From positions 37,890,819-37,954,818 of the forward strand of contig JAPTYO010000008.1 of assembly GCA_036873135.1 (NCBI GenBank): 64,000 nucleotides of DNA. Direction: 5' to 3'. Positions 33,344 to 44,002 of the stretch are shown here, piece after piece. The notes beneath the pieces were generated by a model. The model was not told where the DNA came from. It saw nothing but the letters and a program-made list of their open reading frames with translations, and did not search any database. Every line of letters starts with the position of its first letter. Position 1 is the stretch's first letter. Source of the stretch: Clarkia xantiana subsp. parviflora. Its lineage: Eukaryota > Streptophyta > Magnoliopsida > Myrtales > Onagraceae. The translations under genes were made by a program, and so were the position numbers.

Positions 33344-33864
33344 AGTGATGACGGTTACCGCTTTCCTTTGAACTGTCATCAAACCGCTTCAAAACTGGGT
33401 CCGGTCCCAAGGTAGCCTATAAATAGGATACCTTGGCCACCCATTTTCACACATTCTCTCATTTGCCCAACTTTGGCATTTTGAGCTCTGACTTCTCTCT
33501 AGAAATATTTTCTCTCTCTAGAATTTTTTTTCTCCCTTTAGCCCAATCGTGACTTAAGCATCGGAGAGGGCTCCACTAGCACCACCCCTCCCTCTCCGTG
33601 CTAGTATTGGCCCTTTGTGCAGGAACTGGCCCCGCAGCTAAGGTGTGGATGAGAAATAGGAGTAAGATGTGCCCAGACGTTAGGACTTGTGCCCAGACAG
33701 CCGTTACCTGAGACACAGACTTTTCCTGAGACACAGTGTTAAATGAACACTCGTCACCGGGATTAGGCGAATACCTCTTCCAAGCGGAGGGTGTCAGCCC
33801 AAAAATCCGAACAACCCAATCAGACAAACGCGTCCATCCGACCCAGTTCAACCAGGACGCAACA
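33344..33864 (+). repeat. Tat-3 3' LTR, second part
   Basis: Continues from 22355 and matches about 2205-2731, including the TATA box at 33418, the leader motif at about 33556 and the end GACGCAACA. The Copia-1 TSD AATGG follows. Confidence 0.93.
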
Positions 33865-33868
33865 AATG

Positions 33869-34962
33869 GTATCGCAGATTCCACGAGGAAATCGTTGGAA
33901 ACGGATTTGTGAACCTTCACGAGGATCCCTGCGTTTACATCAAGACCTCCGGATCTAAGTATGTCATCATAACCTTATACGTAGATGGCATACTCATTGC
34001 TGCGGACAATGTGAGTTTCATGAACACATCAAAGTCCTAGTTAGCATCAGCATTTGGGATAAAAGACATGGGAGAGGCCACGTACATCTTAGGCATTAAA
34101 ATTGCTCGATATCGTGTCGCCCGGAGATTATGTCTGTCTCAAGAATCATATATCAACAAACTGTTGAAAAGATTCAGAATGCTCGATGCCAAACCCGTGG
34201 ATACGCCGGTTGTGTTCGGGTGCGCGCTGTCAAAGCGTGATGGCCCGAAGAACCAGCATGAGCGTTAAAAGATGAAGAGTGCAGAGTATCTGAGCATGGT
34301 AGGAAGTCTAATGTATGTCATGCTCTGTACTCCGCCGGATATCTGTTACTCTGTGGGCCTAGTAGCAAGATTCCAATCAAATCCTAGTTATCAACATCTA
34401 AAGGCCGTGAAACGAATTATATGATATTTGAAAGGTACTGCCGACTATGTTCTGTGCTATGAGGGCAAACAGGTAGAATTGACCGGTTATAGTGACGCCG
34501 ACCACGGTGGCGATGCGGATGGTCGTAAGTCCACCACAGGAGGGGTTTTTCTCCTTGCCAATGCTGCCATATCATGGGTAAACAAGAAGCAATCATGTGT
34601 CGCGCTATCCACTATGGAATCGGAATTCGTTACCCTCTCAAAAAAAAAAAAAAAACGCACAAGAAGCAGTCTGGCTAAAAAGGCTTCTTACTGTATTAAT
34701 TGGCACTAGCAAGAAGAGTAAACCTGTGAAGGTATACTCCGACAGTCAGGCAGCCATTGCAGCAGTTAAGAATCCAAAGTACCATAGTAGGACCAATCAT
34801 ATTGATGTGAAATACAATTATGCTAAATCTATTCTGGAAGACAACATAATCGCTTTAGAATACTTGTCCACAGACAATATGGTCGCGGACCCATTGACTA
34901 AGCCATTACGTAGAGATATTTTCGAAAAGCACGTAAAACTGCTTGGATTACGTAGGGCTTAA
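33869..34962 (+). pseudogene. Copia-1 RT C-terminal part and RNase H
   Basis: Continues from RQW with YRRFHEEIVGN and LHEDPCVY, then the RT active site, which reads YVDG (33978-33989) instead of YVDD. RNase H shows TGYSDADHGGD, ALSTMESEF, VYSDSQAAIAA and HIDVKY, ending TKPLRRDIFEKHVKLLG. Stop codons occur near 34038, 34266 and 34421, and an A-run at about 34640-34655 shifts the frame where Copia-2 reads 'ALSKNAQEVVWLKR'. It has no functional product. Confidence 0.88.
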
Positions 34963-36079
34963 TAAGTGGCTTGTATAAGTGATGGCATTTTGACATATGA
35001 AATAATATATCGATTGAATAAAATAATTGCAAATTGACTATATGATTAATTGACGTCATAATGATAAATAACATTGGATTTTACGGTCTATAAACTAAGT
35101 CGTAGGAAGAGGTAAAATTCTTCCACTAAAATTATGTCGAATGTGAACCATGCCTATTCACACATGCACTGTCGTCTTGTAGGAGAGGGGGACCTCTACC
35201 ACAACAAGATTGGCTAAGAACCAGGTGGATAAACCTGGTTAAACGAAACGATAACTTTGTCACGCTTACAGCATGACTTAATCTTCGTTTTGAAAATCGC
35301 CGAGTTGGACTCTGTCCATCATTAAAATCACATTCAGGGCCAGATGAAAGATTCTGCGATAGCATGATTGACATATCCCATCCCTGGCTTGTCAAGGTGT
35401 GCTATCGACGTGTGCTTCATACTGCGCGTGCCATGTTCGACCACGGGGTCATGCTCGGTTGTGCTAGCTAGAATCCTTGTGATTCAAAGGGCGCATACTT
35501 CTTCACCTTGAGCGTGTGATTGATCCCGGGTGTCTAATGAAGAGGCACCCAAAGTAACCTCTCGGACTCAAAACTTATACCTAAGGACTGGCTCAATGTT
35601 CGCTTCCCGGCGTACAAGCGTAGTGCCAAAGAAAAAGTCCAAGTGACCACGTCTTTGGACCGGTCGAGTTAAACTAAGAGTATAAGTGATGGGGATGGTC
35701 ATGTTCACCTATAATTCACCGAATCTTGTGCTCACTAGGTGGCCACCAACCGGATATTAGTTGAAGGTTGTGAACACTTGTACGGATGCCCTGAAGAAGT
35801 ATTCCTATGTGGAAAACTGGGCAATTGGAGAATTATCAGTTGACCAAGGATACAGTGCGGTACATATTTTATTTTTGAAAGGATTAATTTACGAAAGGGA
35901 ATCAACGTTCTGTGGGCGCTACAACACTCCTAACAGATGAGTAGCACAATGCCCGTCGTATCCGTCGGTCGCACGACAAACCTCGTATGAAATATTCGGA
36001 GACGGAGACAATGACTGAAGACTGAGACGTTGATGCTATTAGATGACAATACATTAACAGGCACCCTCTCATTCCGGCG
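34963..36079 (+). other. Copia-1 region between pol and 3' LTR; no gene
   Basis: Parallels 60283-61350 of Copia-2, for example the shared 'GGTCTATAAACT' and 'GTGCTTCATACT' segments. No long frame. This is probably an untranslated 3' region, which is unusually long for Copia. Confidence 0.7.
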
Positions 36080-36088
36080 AGTGGGAGC
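36080..36088 (+). other. Copia-1 polypurine tract
   Basis: AGTGGGAGC directly precedes the LTR start TGTTAGCATATGG. Copia-2 has AGTGGGAGC just before its 3' LTR (61355-61363). Confidence 0.8.
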
Positions 36089-36957
36089 TGTTAGCATATG
36101 GTGACGTGGCGCCGTAAATGGTAGCCCGTTAATATTAAGGTTATTACCTAAGATAATTGGGTAAATGTCACATTAGGTTAATTGGGCTTGACCCAATTCC
36201 TAATTGACATGGGAGGCCCAAAATTGGGCCTCCCTCCTTAATAGCATAGTTCGGCCGAACCCTAGTACCACATAGGATGTAGTGGACTTTTGTCCACTCC
36301 ACCAATCCTATACATAGGGGACTCACTTAAGGGTTTTTACACATCAAGTAATTCATAAGTCCCTCCATTGAGGAACTTGAGAGAAACCCTCTCACCCCCT
36401 TAGTAGTGATTTCGGCACACCATCATCTCAGTCCGAGGTTCTGTCCCCATTGAAGAATCGATCAGAGGATTTGCTGTGGAGCTTATACCGCGTAGGACTT
36501 CTTCTCACGAAGAACTTGTACGGGTACCGACCGGAGATCTCCTCGACTTCCAACAGTTATCGCCGTCTAGAAAGGAGATCTGTCATAATACTGACTAATC
36601 GACTCATTGTAGTTGGCATCTCCAAAGAAGATCAGTCATAATACTGACTCTTTGACTCCTTAAAGTCGGCATCTACAAAGGAGATCAGTCATAATACTGA
36701 CTCCTCGACTCCTTATTGTCGGCATCTTCAAAGGTGATCAGTCATAATACTAAGTCCTCGACTCCTTATAGTCGGCATCTACAAAGGAGATCAATGATAA
36801 CACAGACTCCTCGATTCCTTATAGTCGGCATCTACAAAGGAGACCAGTCATAATACTGACTCCTCGACTCCTTATAGTCGGCATCTACAAAGGAGATCAG
36901 TCATAATACTGACTCCTCGACTACTTATAGTCGGTATCAATAAAGGAGATCAGTTAA
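36089..36957 (+). repeat. Copia-1 3' LTR, altered at its end and cut by NA-1
   Basis: Starts TGTTAGCATATGGTGACG and follows the Copia-2 LTR up to about 36545 (GTACCGACCGGAG). From there it is replaced or extended by a 53-bp array, and the normal LTR end is not seen. Confidence 0.7.
36571..36957 (+). repeat. 53-bp tandem array in the Copia-1 LTR
   Basis: Seven full units with a strict 53-bp period (36571, 36624 and so on to 36941) and a partial eighth. Each starts AAAGGAGATCAGTCATAATA and contains CTCCTCGACTCCTTATAGTC. Copia-2 does not have this array. Confidence 0.93.
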
Positions 36958-37728
36958 CGTAAACACCTAATTTTGTACCACGCGCGACATACGTTACATG
37001 TGGCGCGCTAAATGAGGAAATATCTAAATATGGCAAGTCGAGAAGCTTCCAGGAATGCTCCAGCGTATATTAGGACATTATATGTATTTATTATTAGGAA
37101 TAAATCAGCAATATTTATTTCCATATTAGATTAAAATATTTAGCATTTATTATGAGAATAAATCAGCATAATTTACTACTTAATTAGTTCAAGCCATATG
37201 TATTATAAATAAGTTGAGATTCCATGTAATTGGGGGGGGGGGGGGGGGGGGGGGGGGGAAGAAAAGCAACTACAGGTAATGGACGGCATCTTCGGGACTT
37301 CTTCCTCTTCACTGACGCCGACGACGACATCCTCCAGCCTAACGTTCGGAGCGACCTATGCACCAGTGTTTTCCTCCTTGCCGGTACTGGCGTCTTCTTC
37401 TTCCATGTGCTCGTGCTCTGCCATCGACCCTTCCCATCAACTCCTTCAACATCCGCCAATCACCGTCCGTGCTCCGACCATCACTGTGATGTCGCTGCTT
37501 GATTTGTCCCCTGTCACCCTAGATTCCGATCAACCTGATTCCGACCGGCCATCTCCCCTCCTCTGAGCATGACTTTATCCTACTCCGAGTGCCATCACCG
37601 GTACTAGCGACGTCCACGGTCCACACCCAGTCCGATTGCAGCTAACTCCACCATTCGTTCACTGACCGTTGCCGCTCTGTTCCTCCGCCGACATCAGTGT
37701 TCCGCTATCTCAGAGCTGCTCCGATTTC
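36958..37728 (+). repeat. NA-1 5' LTR, first part
   Basis: Homologous to 63138-63915. Includes the segment 'AAATGAGGAAAT...AAATATGGCAAG', the poly-G run and a GC-rich tail. It lacks about 100 bp present in the 3' LTR just after the poly-G run (63350-63475). It is interrupted by Tat-1 after CGATTTC. Confidence 0.85.
37232..37258 (+). repeat. G homopolymer (27 bases) in the NA-1 5' LTR
   Basis: An uninterrupted G run after AATT and before AAGAAAAGC. The partner LTR has a 23-base run at 63321-63343. Confidence 0.92.
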
Positions 37729-38178
37729 TGATGGGCCCTGGCGAAGGCCGTTAGGCCCCTTAACGATTGGCTAACGGCGACTAGGCCTAGTGGGCTAGGA
37801 GCTGGGCTGCTGGAAGGCTAAGGGCTCCGACGGAAGGAGGCCCCGATATTGAATGGCCACGAGCAAGTATGGCTCCGACAGGGAAGAGCCCCGAAGATAT
37901 CGGACCTGGACGTAGTCGGTCCCGATATGGGAGTTGACACCACTCCCCGACACCGAATCCTCAAACGATGTAACTTGGGAGTCTCCGATAACGATCGAGA
38001 CTCGCCAGTAAGAGCACAATCCCGGAAATCTCGCCACGATTATAGTAGTGGTATAATGGGCGAGATATGCGGGATACGAATAACTGTACGAGATACAGGG
38101 CAGAATATATGGCGAGATACGTGGGATAGCGGATCACAATCCAACCGCCCAATCAGGTAACTGGGATAACCTTTCCTC

Positions 38179-38186
38179 TATAAAAG
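38179..38186 (+). promoter_or_regulatory. Tat-1 LTR TATA box
   Basis: TATAAAAG lies about 90 bp before the leader motif. The copy in the 3' LTR is at 48330-48337. Confidence 0.78.
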
Positions 38187-38270
38187 GAGGGAAGTTATTC
38201 CAGATTAGGGTTACGTTTTACACACACTCACATTGCTTGCCTATTCTGTTGATCGCCATACTTACGTTAA

Positions 38271-38317
38271 GCATCGGAGAGGGATTCTGGGCCACTGCCC
38301 TCTATCCCCTTCTGCAG
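38271..38317 (+). other. Conserved leader motif and hairpin of Tat-1
   Basis: GCATCGGAGAGGG, then a loop, then GCCCTCTATCCCC, which can pair with it, then TCTGCAGGA. The motif is shared with Tat-2, Tat-3 and Tat-4. Confidence 0.62.
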
Positions 38318-38375
38318 GATTGCGAGGAGCTAAGGAATCCGTCACCGTAACCGGAGTTCCCGCCGTGATCCAACA

Positions 38376-38395
38376 TTGGCGCCGTCTGTGGGAAA
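38376..38395 (+). other. Tat-1 primer binding site
   Basis: TTGGCGCCGTCTGTGGGAAA immediately follows the LTR. Confidence 0.85.
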
Positions 38396-38443
38396 CGCAA
38401 CAAAAAGCCAAAAAGTAAGTTTGCTTTCCTTTGATTCCTTATC

Positions 38444-41400
38444 ATGGCTGGCAACAGACCGCAGCGTTCAGGCAAGCAGGTGCCGGCCGCCAGCAATCCT
38501 CCTGAGGATGCTGCCCAGCATCAGGATCTGAGAGATGAGGGCGACAGCACTCGCCGGAACGAAGCACCTTCCCCGAATCCGGAGTTGGCCAGGGTAGTGG
38601 CAGAGGCCATGCCCCTATTCATGGAGGCCATGGAGGCCCTCCTAGACCGAATAGAAGCTGCCAGAAGACAGGCTGATCTACCACCGCTCCCTCCGCGGCG
38701 AGACAATCCCAGAAGGCAGGGGGACGACAACTTGCCTCCACCTCCTCCATTAAGGGAACAGCCTATTCCCCCCAATCCAGCGCCGGCGGAGAATTTTGTG
38801 GTCGATGGACCGGGGCCAGTACAGCAAAGGACCATTCCCCTGAATGGTCCCCTCACTGCCGATCAGGTGGTGAGAATTGTGGGTATCTGTATGGGAGACC
38901 AGAAGCCCATGATGTCGGAGCTGGGGAGTCAGGAAACCCATCCCTTCGTGCCCAGGCTGATTCATACCTTGGCCCCTCCAGGTTTGGGTATCCCGAAGAT
39001 AGACGAGTACGATGGGGACGCAGACCCGGTTCGCCACGTACAAAAGCACTTGACAGCATGCATGGGCAGGACCCCAGATGAGGATGTTATCTGCGCTCTG
39101 TTCCCAAGCACCCTCGGGGAGAAGGCGATGACGTGGTTCTACAGTCTGCCCACTGGATGTATCACCTGCTGGAAGGATATGCATCAGCGATTCATTGCCC
39201 AGTATCAAGGACGCCGACGGCTTCTGAAGAGCGTTCGGACCCTGCATGAGGTGGTCCAAAGGCCCGACGAATCGCTGGCCCAATACTATCAGCGTTACAC
39301 GGCTGGCATGACTGAGCTGGATGAGGAGATATCGGAGGGCGAGGCCATCCGTACCTTCCTGAAGAACCTTAAACCCCCTTACGGTTCCGACTTACTGCAC
39401 AGCATCGCGGCCAAAAATGTCTGGAACATGGAGGCGCTCCAGGCAAGGGTGAAACAGCAAATCGACGTCCAGGAGTCGAAGATTGCCGCCGGAGAACTGG
39501 CTCCTCCCAAGGGGCATGAAGGAAAACACTTGTTCAAACCATTGGACAACCGGCACAAGAAGGATAACTCCGAGGGTAGTCGGAGTCGAGGACGTTCTGA
39601 TCGGAGAGAGGATAAGCGTCCGAGCAGGAGGGACAGTCAGAAGGAAGAGTTTACCCCTCTCAACAGGCCTTTGAAAGAGGTCTTAGCAGTGATGGAGAAG
39701 CAAGGCCTCGCTCGTTTCCCCAAGAAGAAGGAAGGAGAAAAATTGGGCTCCCGTACCGACCGTTACTGCCGATTTCATCGGGCCTCCGGTCACGACACTG
39801 ACCAATGTCGAGAACTGAAGAAGGAAGTAGAGAAGCTTATCCAGAGGGGTAAGTTGAAGGAGTTCGTGGGGGACTCACGCTGCAAGCCCCGCTCACGATC
39901 TCGGTCGAGGTCCAAATCTCGATCGAGGTCCCCCAGGAAGAGAAGGTCCGACGTAGAGCCTTCGGAGGGCCCATCCGGGTCCCGACAGAAGAGGATTATT
40001 AATGTGATCCACGGAGGGTTCGCTGCAGGAGGAGACACATCATCCTCTCGGGAGCGTTATGCCAACCAAGTACCAGTCGCAGTGGTTTTGGGGAAAAGAT
40101 CGCGGTCGTGGACCCCGAAGGAAGAAATGGAGATCACCTTCTCGGCGAAGGATCTGGAGGGAGTAGAAACCCCCCACGAGGATGCCCTGGTAGTAACACT
40201 GGACGTAGGAGGATTCGAAGTGAAGAGGATCCTCATTGACGGAGGGAGCTCCTCCGACATCCTCTTCTCCGACGCCCTGGAGCAGATGGGAAAGAAGAAG
40301 AAAGATTTGCGGGAGGTTACCTTCCCGATGGTAGGATTTTGTGGCACAACCTCTTATCCGTTAGGGGTTATCACACTGCCCATGTGGTTCGGCAGTGGCT
40401 GGAAAATGGAGAAGCGAGATGTGGAGTTCGTGGTGGTCGAATCCACAGGAACGTACAATGCAATCATTGGAAGAACCACCATCAACCCTCTGATGGCGGT
40501 AGCCTCGACCGTCCACCAAAAACTGAAGTTCCCGACCGAGAATGGGGTAGGCGAGGTAAAAGGCGACCAGGTGGCGTCGAGACGGTGCTATGTCAACGCC
40601 ACCAGGAGATCAAGGAAGGAGGCTATGTCAGTACTCCAGACAGACACTGACCCTCGAGAGGAGTTTGGGCGTCCCGCCCCCATGGAGGACCTAAAGGAAG
40701 TCGAGATAGATGGGCCCGAGAGGAAGGTAAAAATCGGATCTGCCTTATCCGACGTAAGGGCCCAGGAGTTGATTGCGCTCTTGCAAGAATTTAAGGAGCT
40801 ATTTGCCTGGTCCCCGAGTGATATGCCAGGAATCAGCCGGGACGTGATCGAGCACGAACTGAATATCGACCCTGTGATCAAGCCGATCGCGCAGAAGAGA
40901 CGTCCGATGGGGGCAGACAAGAGGATTGCAATCCAACAGGAGGTTGGCAGGTTGCTCGACGCTGGATTCATTAGGGAGATCCGATTCCAGACGTGGGTAG
41001 CCAACCCAGTGCTGGTAAGGAAGAACAACGGGAAGTGGCGGATGTGTGTCGACTTCCGCGACCTGAACAAGGCCTGTCCAAAGGACTGTTATCCACTCCC
41101 GCGGATCGATCAGCTAGTGGATGCTACATCGGGGCATGAGTTGCTGAGCTTTATGGATGCTTATTCTGGTTATAACCAGATAAAGATGGCGGAGAAGGAT
41201 GCCCAACACACCGCCTTCTACGCTGACAGCGAAGTCTTCCAGTACGATGTCATGCCTTTTGGCCTGGTAAATGCGGGGGCGACCTATCAGAGAATGGTGA
41301 ACAAGTTGTTCGGGGATATGATCGGAGACACCATGGAAGCTTATGTAGATGACATGTTGGTGAAATCTCGACGAGCATCGGACCATGTCGGTAATCTGGC

Positions 41401-44002
41401 TATGGCCTTCGAGAGGATGAAGCTCCACCAGGTCCGTCTGAATCCAGCTAAATGCGCTTTTGGAGTCCATTCTGGGAAGTTCTTAGGCTTCATGGTGAGC
41501 CAGAGGGGGATCGAGGTGAATCCCGAGAAACTGAGGGCGATAGAAGAGATGCAGTCCCCGACCAACCATAGGGAGGTGCAAGTGTTGAACGGTCGACTGG
41601 CTTCCATGAATCGCTTCTTATCCAAGGCCAGTGACCGATCGATGCCATTTTTCAAGGTGTTAAGGGCCAACCGACAGTTCGAATGGACTACTGAATGTGA
41701 GAAGGCGTTCCAAGCGCTCAAACAACATCTCCGCGACCTCCCGCCACTGGCGAAGCCAGCTCCAGGCGAGCCGCTCTATCTTTATTTGGCCATTTCTGCA
41801 TTTGCAATAAGCTCTGTTCTAGTTAAAGCTGTCAAAGACAATCAGATTCCTGTCTATTATGTAAGCAAGGCGTTTGCCAAGAGTGAAATGAATTATCCTC
41901 CAATTGAGAAGGATCTCTTTGCGTTGATTATTACTGCTCGAAAGTTACGGCCCTACTTCCATGCGCATGAAATTACGGTGTTGACTGATCAGCCATTGAA
42001 ACACTTCTTGAACCGACCCGACGCGTCGGGGAGACTAGTAAAGTGGGCCGTGGAACTTAGCGAGTTTCGAATTCATTTCGCTCCAAGAACAGCTATCAAA
42101 GGGCAGGGATTGGCCGACTTTATAGTTGAATCTACTATTCCCGATCCTGAAGCAACGGAAACAGTAGAGGGGGCAACCACCGGGAAGACTGACGAGGTCC
42201 CGATGGAAAGACAGTTGGAACAGCCAAATAAGAAGAACACCTGGGAGTTGTACACAGACGGCTCCTCAAGCTCAGACGGATCGGGTGCAGGGTTCGTATT
42301 GATTCCACCAGGTGGGGCGGAGCCGCTTCGATATGCATTGGCCCTGACATTTAAAGCCACCAACAACGAGGCAGAGTATGAAGCTCTTATAACAGGGTTG
42401 AAGATCGCTAGGGGCACTGGAATCGAACATTTGAGGGTGAAGTGTGATGCAAGCCTGATTGTAAACCAGATTCGGGGACAGTATGGAGCAAAGAATCCAA
42501 TCATGAAGAAATATCTTCAGGAGGCTCAAACATTAAAGGAGAGCTTCAAAAGCTTTGATATAGAGGCAATCCCAAGAGAAAAGAATGTGGAGGCCGATGC
42601 CTTGAGCAAATTTGCCTTGGGGGCACCTTTGGAGGAGACTCGGAGGGTACACTTCTTGGAAAGGGTGATTCTGTCGACGACCGATCCATCGGAAGTATGC
42701 ACTATCGGGACAGGGCCAGAAGAGGAGCCCACGTGGATGACCCCGATAATTGTGTACCTAACTACGGGGGCACTGCCTGAAGACAAAGTGGCAGCAGAAC
42801 GACTGCGACGAATGTCAATTAACTACGCGATGGTGGATAACCAGTTGTACAAGAAGGGTTTACTCTCGACACCTTTCCTGAAATGCGTAGCAGAACCTGA
42901 CACGACCCGAATTCTAAGAGAACTGCATGAAGGCGTCGCAGCCTGTCACGAAGGCGCCCGATCCATCCTGAGAAAGGCGTTGAACTTGGGATACTATTGG
43001 CCTACGATGAATAAGGAGGCAACGGCGCTTGTTCGATCCTGTGACGCGTGTCAGAGATGCGCCTCGAATATCACAGCCCCCGCTGCTGATTTGACGCCCA
43101 TTGGGAGTGCTTGGCCCTTCGCACAGTGGGGCATTGACCTGGTGGGACCCCTTCCGAAAGCAAAGAGCCAGTGCACGCATCTGCTGGTCGCGATTGATTA
43201 CTTCTCGAAGTGGATCGAGGCCAAGCCCTTAGCCAAGACAACAGCGGGACATATCATTAAGTTCCTCCAAACCCGAATTTTGTCAAGATATGGGGTGCCG
43301 AAGGTGATCATCAGTGACAACGGTCCTCCGTTTAACGGGGCCCAGTTGGAGAGGTTCCTAGATGAGTTCAATATCGAGCATCGGACAGCATCCGTTCGTC
43401 ACGCCCAGACCAATGGGCAGGTGGAGGCTGCCAACAAAATCGTGATGGAGGGCTTGAAGAAGAGGGTCTACGCTTTGGACGGAAAATGGCTAGATGAGCT
43501 GGAGAACGTGTTATGGGCGGTCCGAACGACACCCAAGCGGTCAACAGGTGAAACCCCGTTTGCACTTGTTTATGGGACGGAGGCGGTCGCTCCTGTGGAA
43601 ATCGCTGTGGCGTCCCATCGAACCAGAAGCTATGAGCCCTCGACGAGTCCAGGAAAAGCCAAGATAGGACCTTTGACGAATGACGAAACCAGGCGCCTGG
43701 AGTTATCCTTGTTAGAGGAAAAACGGCTAGAGGCCGACATAACGCAAGCTCGGATGCGTCTGGCGACGGCCAGGTACTATAACCGGAAGGTCAGGTCGCG
43801 ACAGTTCTATGCGGGGGAGCTGGTCCTACGTCGGAATGAGTTCGCTCTCCAGGATCGGATCAACAAGCTGTCTCCGAAATGGGAAGGGCCTTACAAGATC
43901 GTAGGCATGCCGGCCTCAAATGCTTACAAGTTAGAAGACCTCGACGGCAAAGTATTACGAAACACCTTTAGTGGCGAACATCTGAAGAAATGTCATGTTT
44001 GA
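38444..44002 (+). CDS. gag-pol: Tat-1 gag-pol polyprotein, 1852 residues, intact
   Basis: One open frame starting 68 bp after the LTR. The gag capsid region (Retrotrans_gag-like) is at about residues 215-315 (GEKAMTWFYSLPTGC, then DESLAQYYQRYT). The knuckle CRFHRASGHDTDQC at 442-455 has spacing C-x2-H-x4-H-x4-C. An Arg-Ser tract follows at about 476-503. The retropepsin-like protease has its Asp at 599 in DGGSS, not the usual DTG or DSG. RT has FMDAYSGYNQ and YVDD at 967-970. The first RNase H follows RT, and a second begins with YTDGSSSSDGS (Asp 1272), as known for Tat elements, where it is described as archaeal-like. Integrase has an HHCC finger and the catalytic triad D1565, D1625, E1661 (35 residues between the last two). 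The ending is GEHLKKCHV. The frame is convergent with the antisense gene 601 bp downstream. Confidence 0.97.
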   Translation: MAGNRPQRSGKQVPAASNPPEDAAQHQDLRDEGDSTRRNEAPSPNPELARVVAEAMPLFMEAMEALLDRIEAARRQADLPPLPPRRDNPRRQGDDNLPPPPPLREQPIPPNPAPAENFVVDGPGPVQQRTIPLNGPLTADQVVRIVGICMGDQKPMMSELGSQETHPFVPRLIHTLAPPGLGIPKIDEYDGDADPVRHVQKHLTACMGRTPDEDVICALFPSTLGEKAMTWFYSLPTGCITCWKDMHQRFIAQYQGRRRLLKSVRTLHEVVQRPDESLAQYYQRYTAGMTELDEEISEGEAIRTFLKNLKPPYGSDLLHSIAAKNVWNMEALQARVKQQIDVQESKIAAGELAPPKGHEGKHLFKPLDNRHKKDNSEGSRSRGRSDRREDKRPSRRDSQKEEFTPLNRPLKEVLAVMEKQGLARFPKKKEGEKLGSRTDRYCRFHRASGHDTDQCRELKKEVEKLIQRGKLKEFVGDSRCKPRSRSRSRSKSRSRSPRKRRSDVEPSEGPSGSRQKRIINVIHGGFAAGGDTSSSRERYANQVPVAVVLGKRSRSWTPKEEMEITFSAKDLEGVETPHEDALVVTLDVGGFEVKRILIDGGSSSDILFSDALEQMGKKKKDLREVTFPMVGFCGTTSYPLGVITLPMWFGSGWKMEKRDVEFVVVESTGTYNAIIGRTTINPLMAVASTVHQKLKFPTENGVGEVKGDQVASRRCYVNATRRSRKEAMSVLQTDTDPREEFGRPAPMEDLKEVEIDGPERKVKIGSALSDVRAQELIALLQEFKELFAWSPSDMPGISRDVIEHELNIDPVIKPIAQKRRPMGADKRIAIQQEVGRLLDAGFIREIRFQTWVANPVLVRKNNGKWRMCVDFRDLNKACPKDCYPLPRIDQLVDATSGHELLSFMDAYSGYNQIKMAEKDAQHTAFYADSEVFQYDVMPFGLVNAGATYQRMVNKLFGDMIGDTMEAYVDDMLVKSRRASDHVGNLAMAFERMKLHQVRLNPAKCAFGVHSGKFLGFMVSQRGIEVNPEKLRAIEEMQSPTNHREVQVLNGRLASMNRFLSKASDRSMPFFKVLRANRQFEWTTECEKAFQALKQHLRDLPPLAKPAPGEPLYLYLAISAFAISSVLVKAVKDNQIPVYYVSKAFAKSEMNYPPIEKDLFALIITARKLRPYFHAHEITVLTDQPLKHFLNRPDASGRLVKWAVELSEFRIHFAPRTAIKGQGLADFIVESTIPDPEATETVEGATTGKTDEVPMERQLEQPNKKNTWELYTDGSSSSDGSGAGFVLIPPGGAEPLRYALALTFKATNNEAEYEALITGLKIARGTGIEHLRVKCDASLIVNQIRGQYGAKNPIMKKYLQEAQTLKESFKSFDIEAIPREKNVEADALSKFALGAPLEETRRVHFLERVILSTTDPSEVCTIGTGPEEEPTWMTPIIVYLTTGALPEDKVAAERLRRMSINYAMVDNQLYKKGLLSTPFLKCVAEPDTTRILRELHEGVAACHEGARSILRKALNLGYYWPTMNKEATALVRSCDACQRCASNITAPAADLTPIGSAWPFAQWGIDLVGPLPKAKSQCTHLLVAIDYFSKWIEAKPLAKTTAGHIIKFLQTRILSRYGVPKVIISDNGPPFNGAQLERFLDEFNIEHRTASVRHAQTNGQVEAANKIVMEGLKKRVYALDGKWLDELENVLWAVRTTPKRSTGETPFALVYGTEAVAPVEIAVASHRTRSYEPSTSPGKAKIGPLTNDETRRLELSLLEEKRLEADITQARMRLATARYYNRKVRSRQFYAGELVLRRNEFALQDRINKLSPKWEGPYKIVGMPASNAYKLEDLDGKVLRNTFSGEHLKKCHV

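Larger units (their letters stand above)
1933..33864 (+). mobile_element. Tat-3: non-autonomous Tat-type LTR retrotransposon with a gag-like gene only
   Basis: The element is bounded by TG...CA LTR ends and a perfect 5-bp TSD AATGG (1928-1932 and 33865-33869) inside the Copia-1 RT gene. Without its two nested guests (Tat-2 and Tat-4) it is about 9.7 kb. The left LTR is 799 bp, and the right LTR about 730 bp after removal of Tat-4. A PBS follows the left LTR and a polypurine tract precedes the right one. The only supported protein is the gag-like one at 3527-5212. No protease, RT, RNase H or integrase was found. This matches the class of LTR elements that carry only a GAG domain (TR-GAG), so it presumably depends on a relative for replication. 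Confidence 0.88.
33865..36957 (+). mobile_element. Copia-1, right part with 3' LTR
   Basis: Resumes the RT gene cut at 1927, and matches Copia-2 from 59175 to about 61800 in order. It ends where NA-1 begins (36958). Its LTR and interior are clearly diverged from Copia-2, so these are two separate copies of one family. Confidence 0.88.
37729..38375 (+). repeat. Tat-1 5' LTR
   Basis: Starts TGATGGGCCC and ends GATCCAACA. I found no difference from 47880-48526 on reading both through. Confidence 0.97.
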
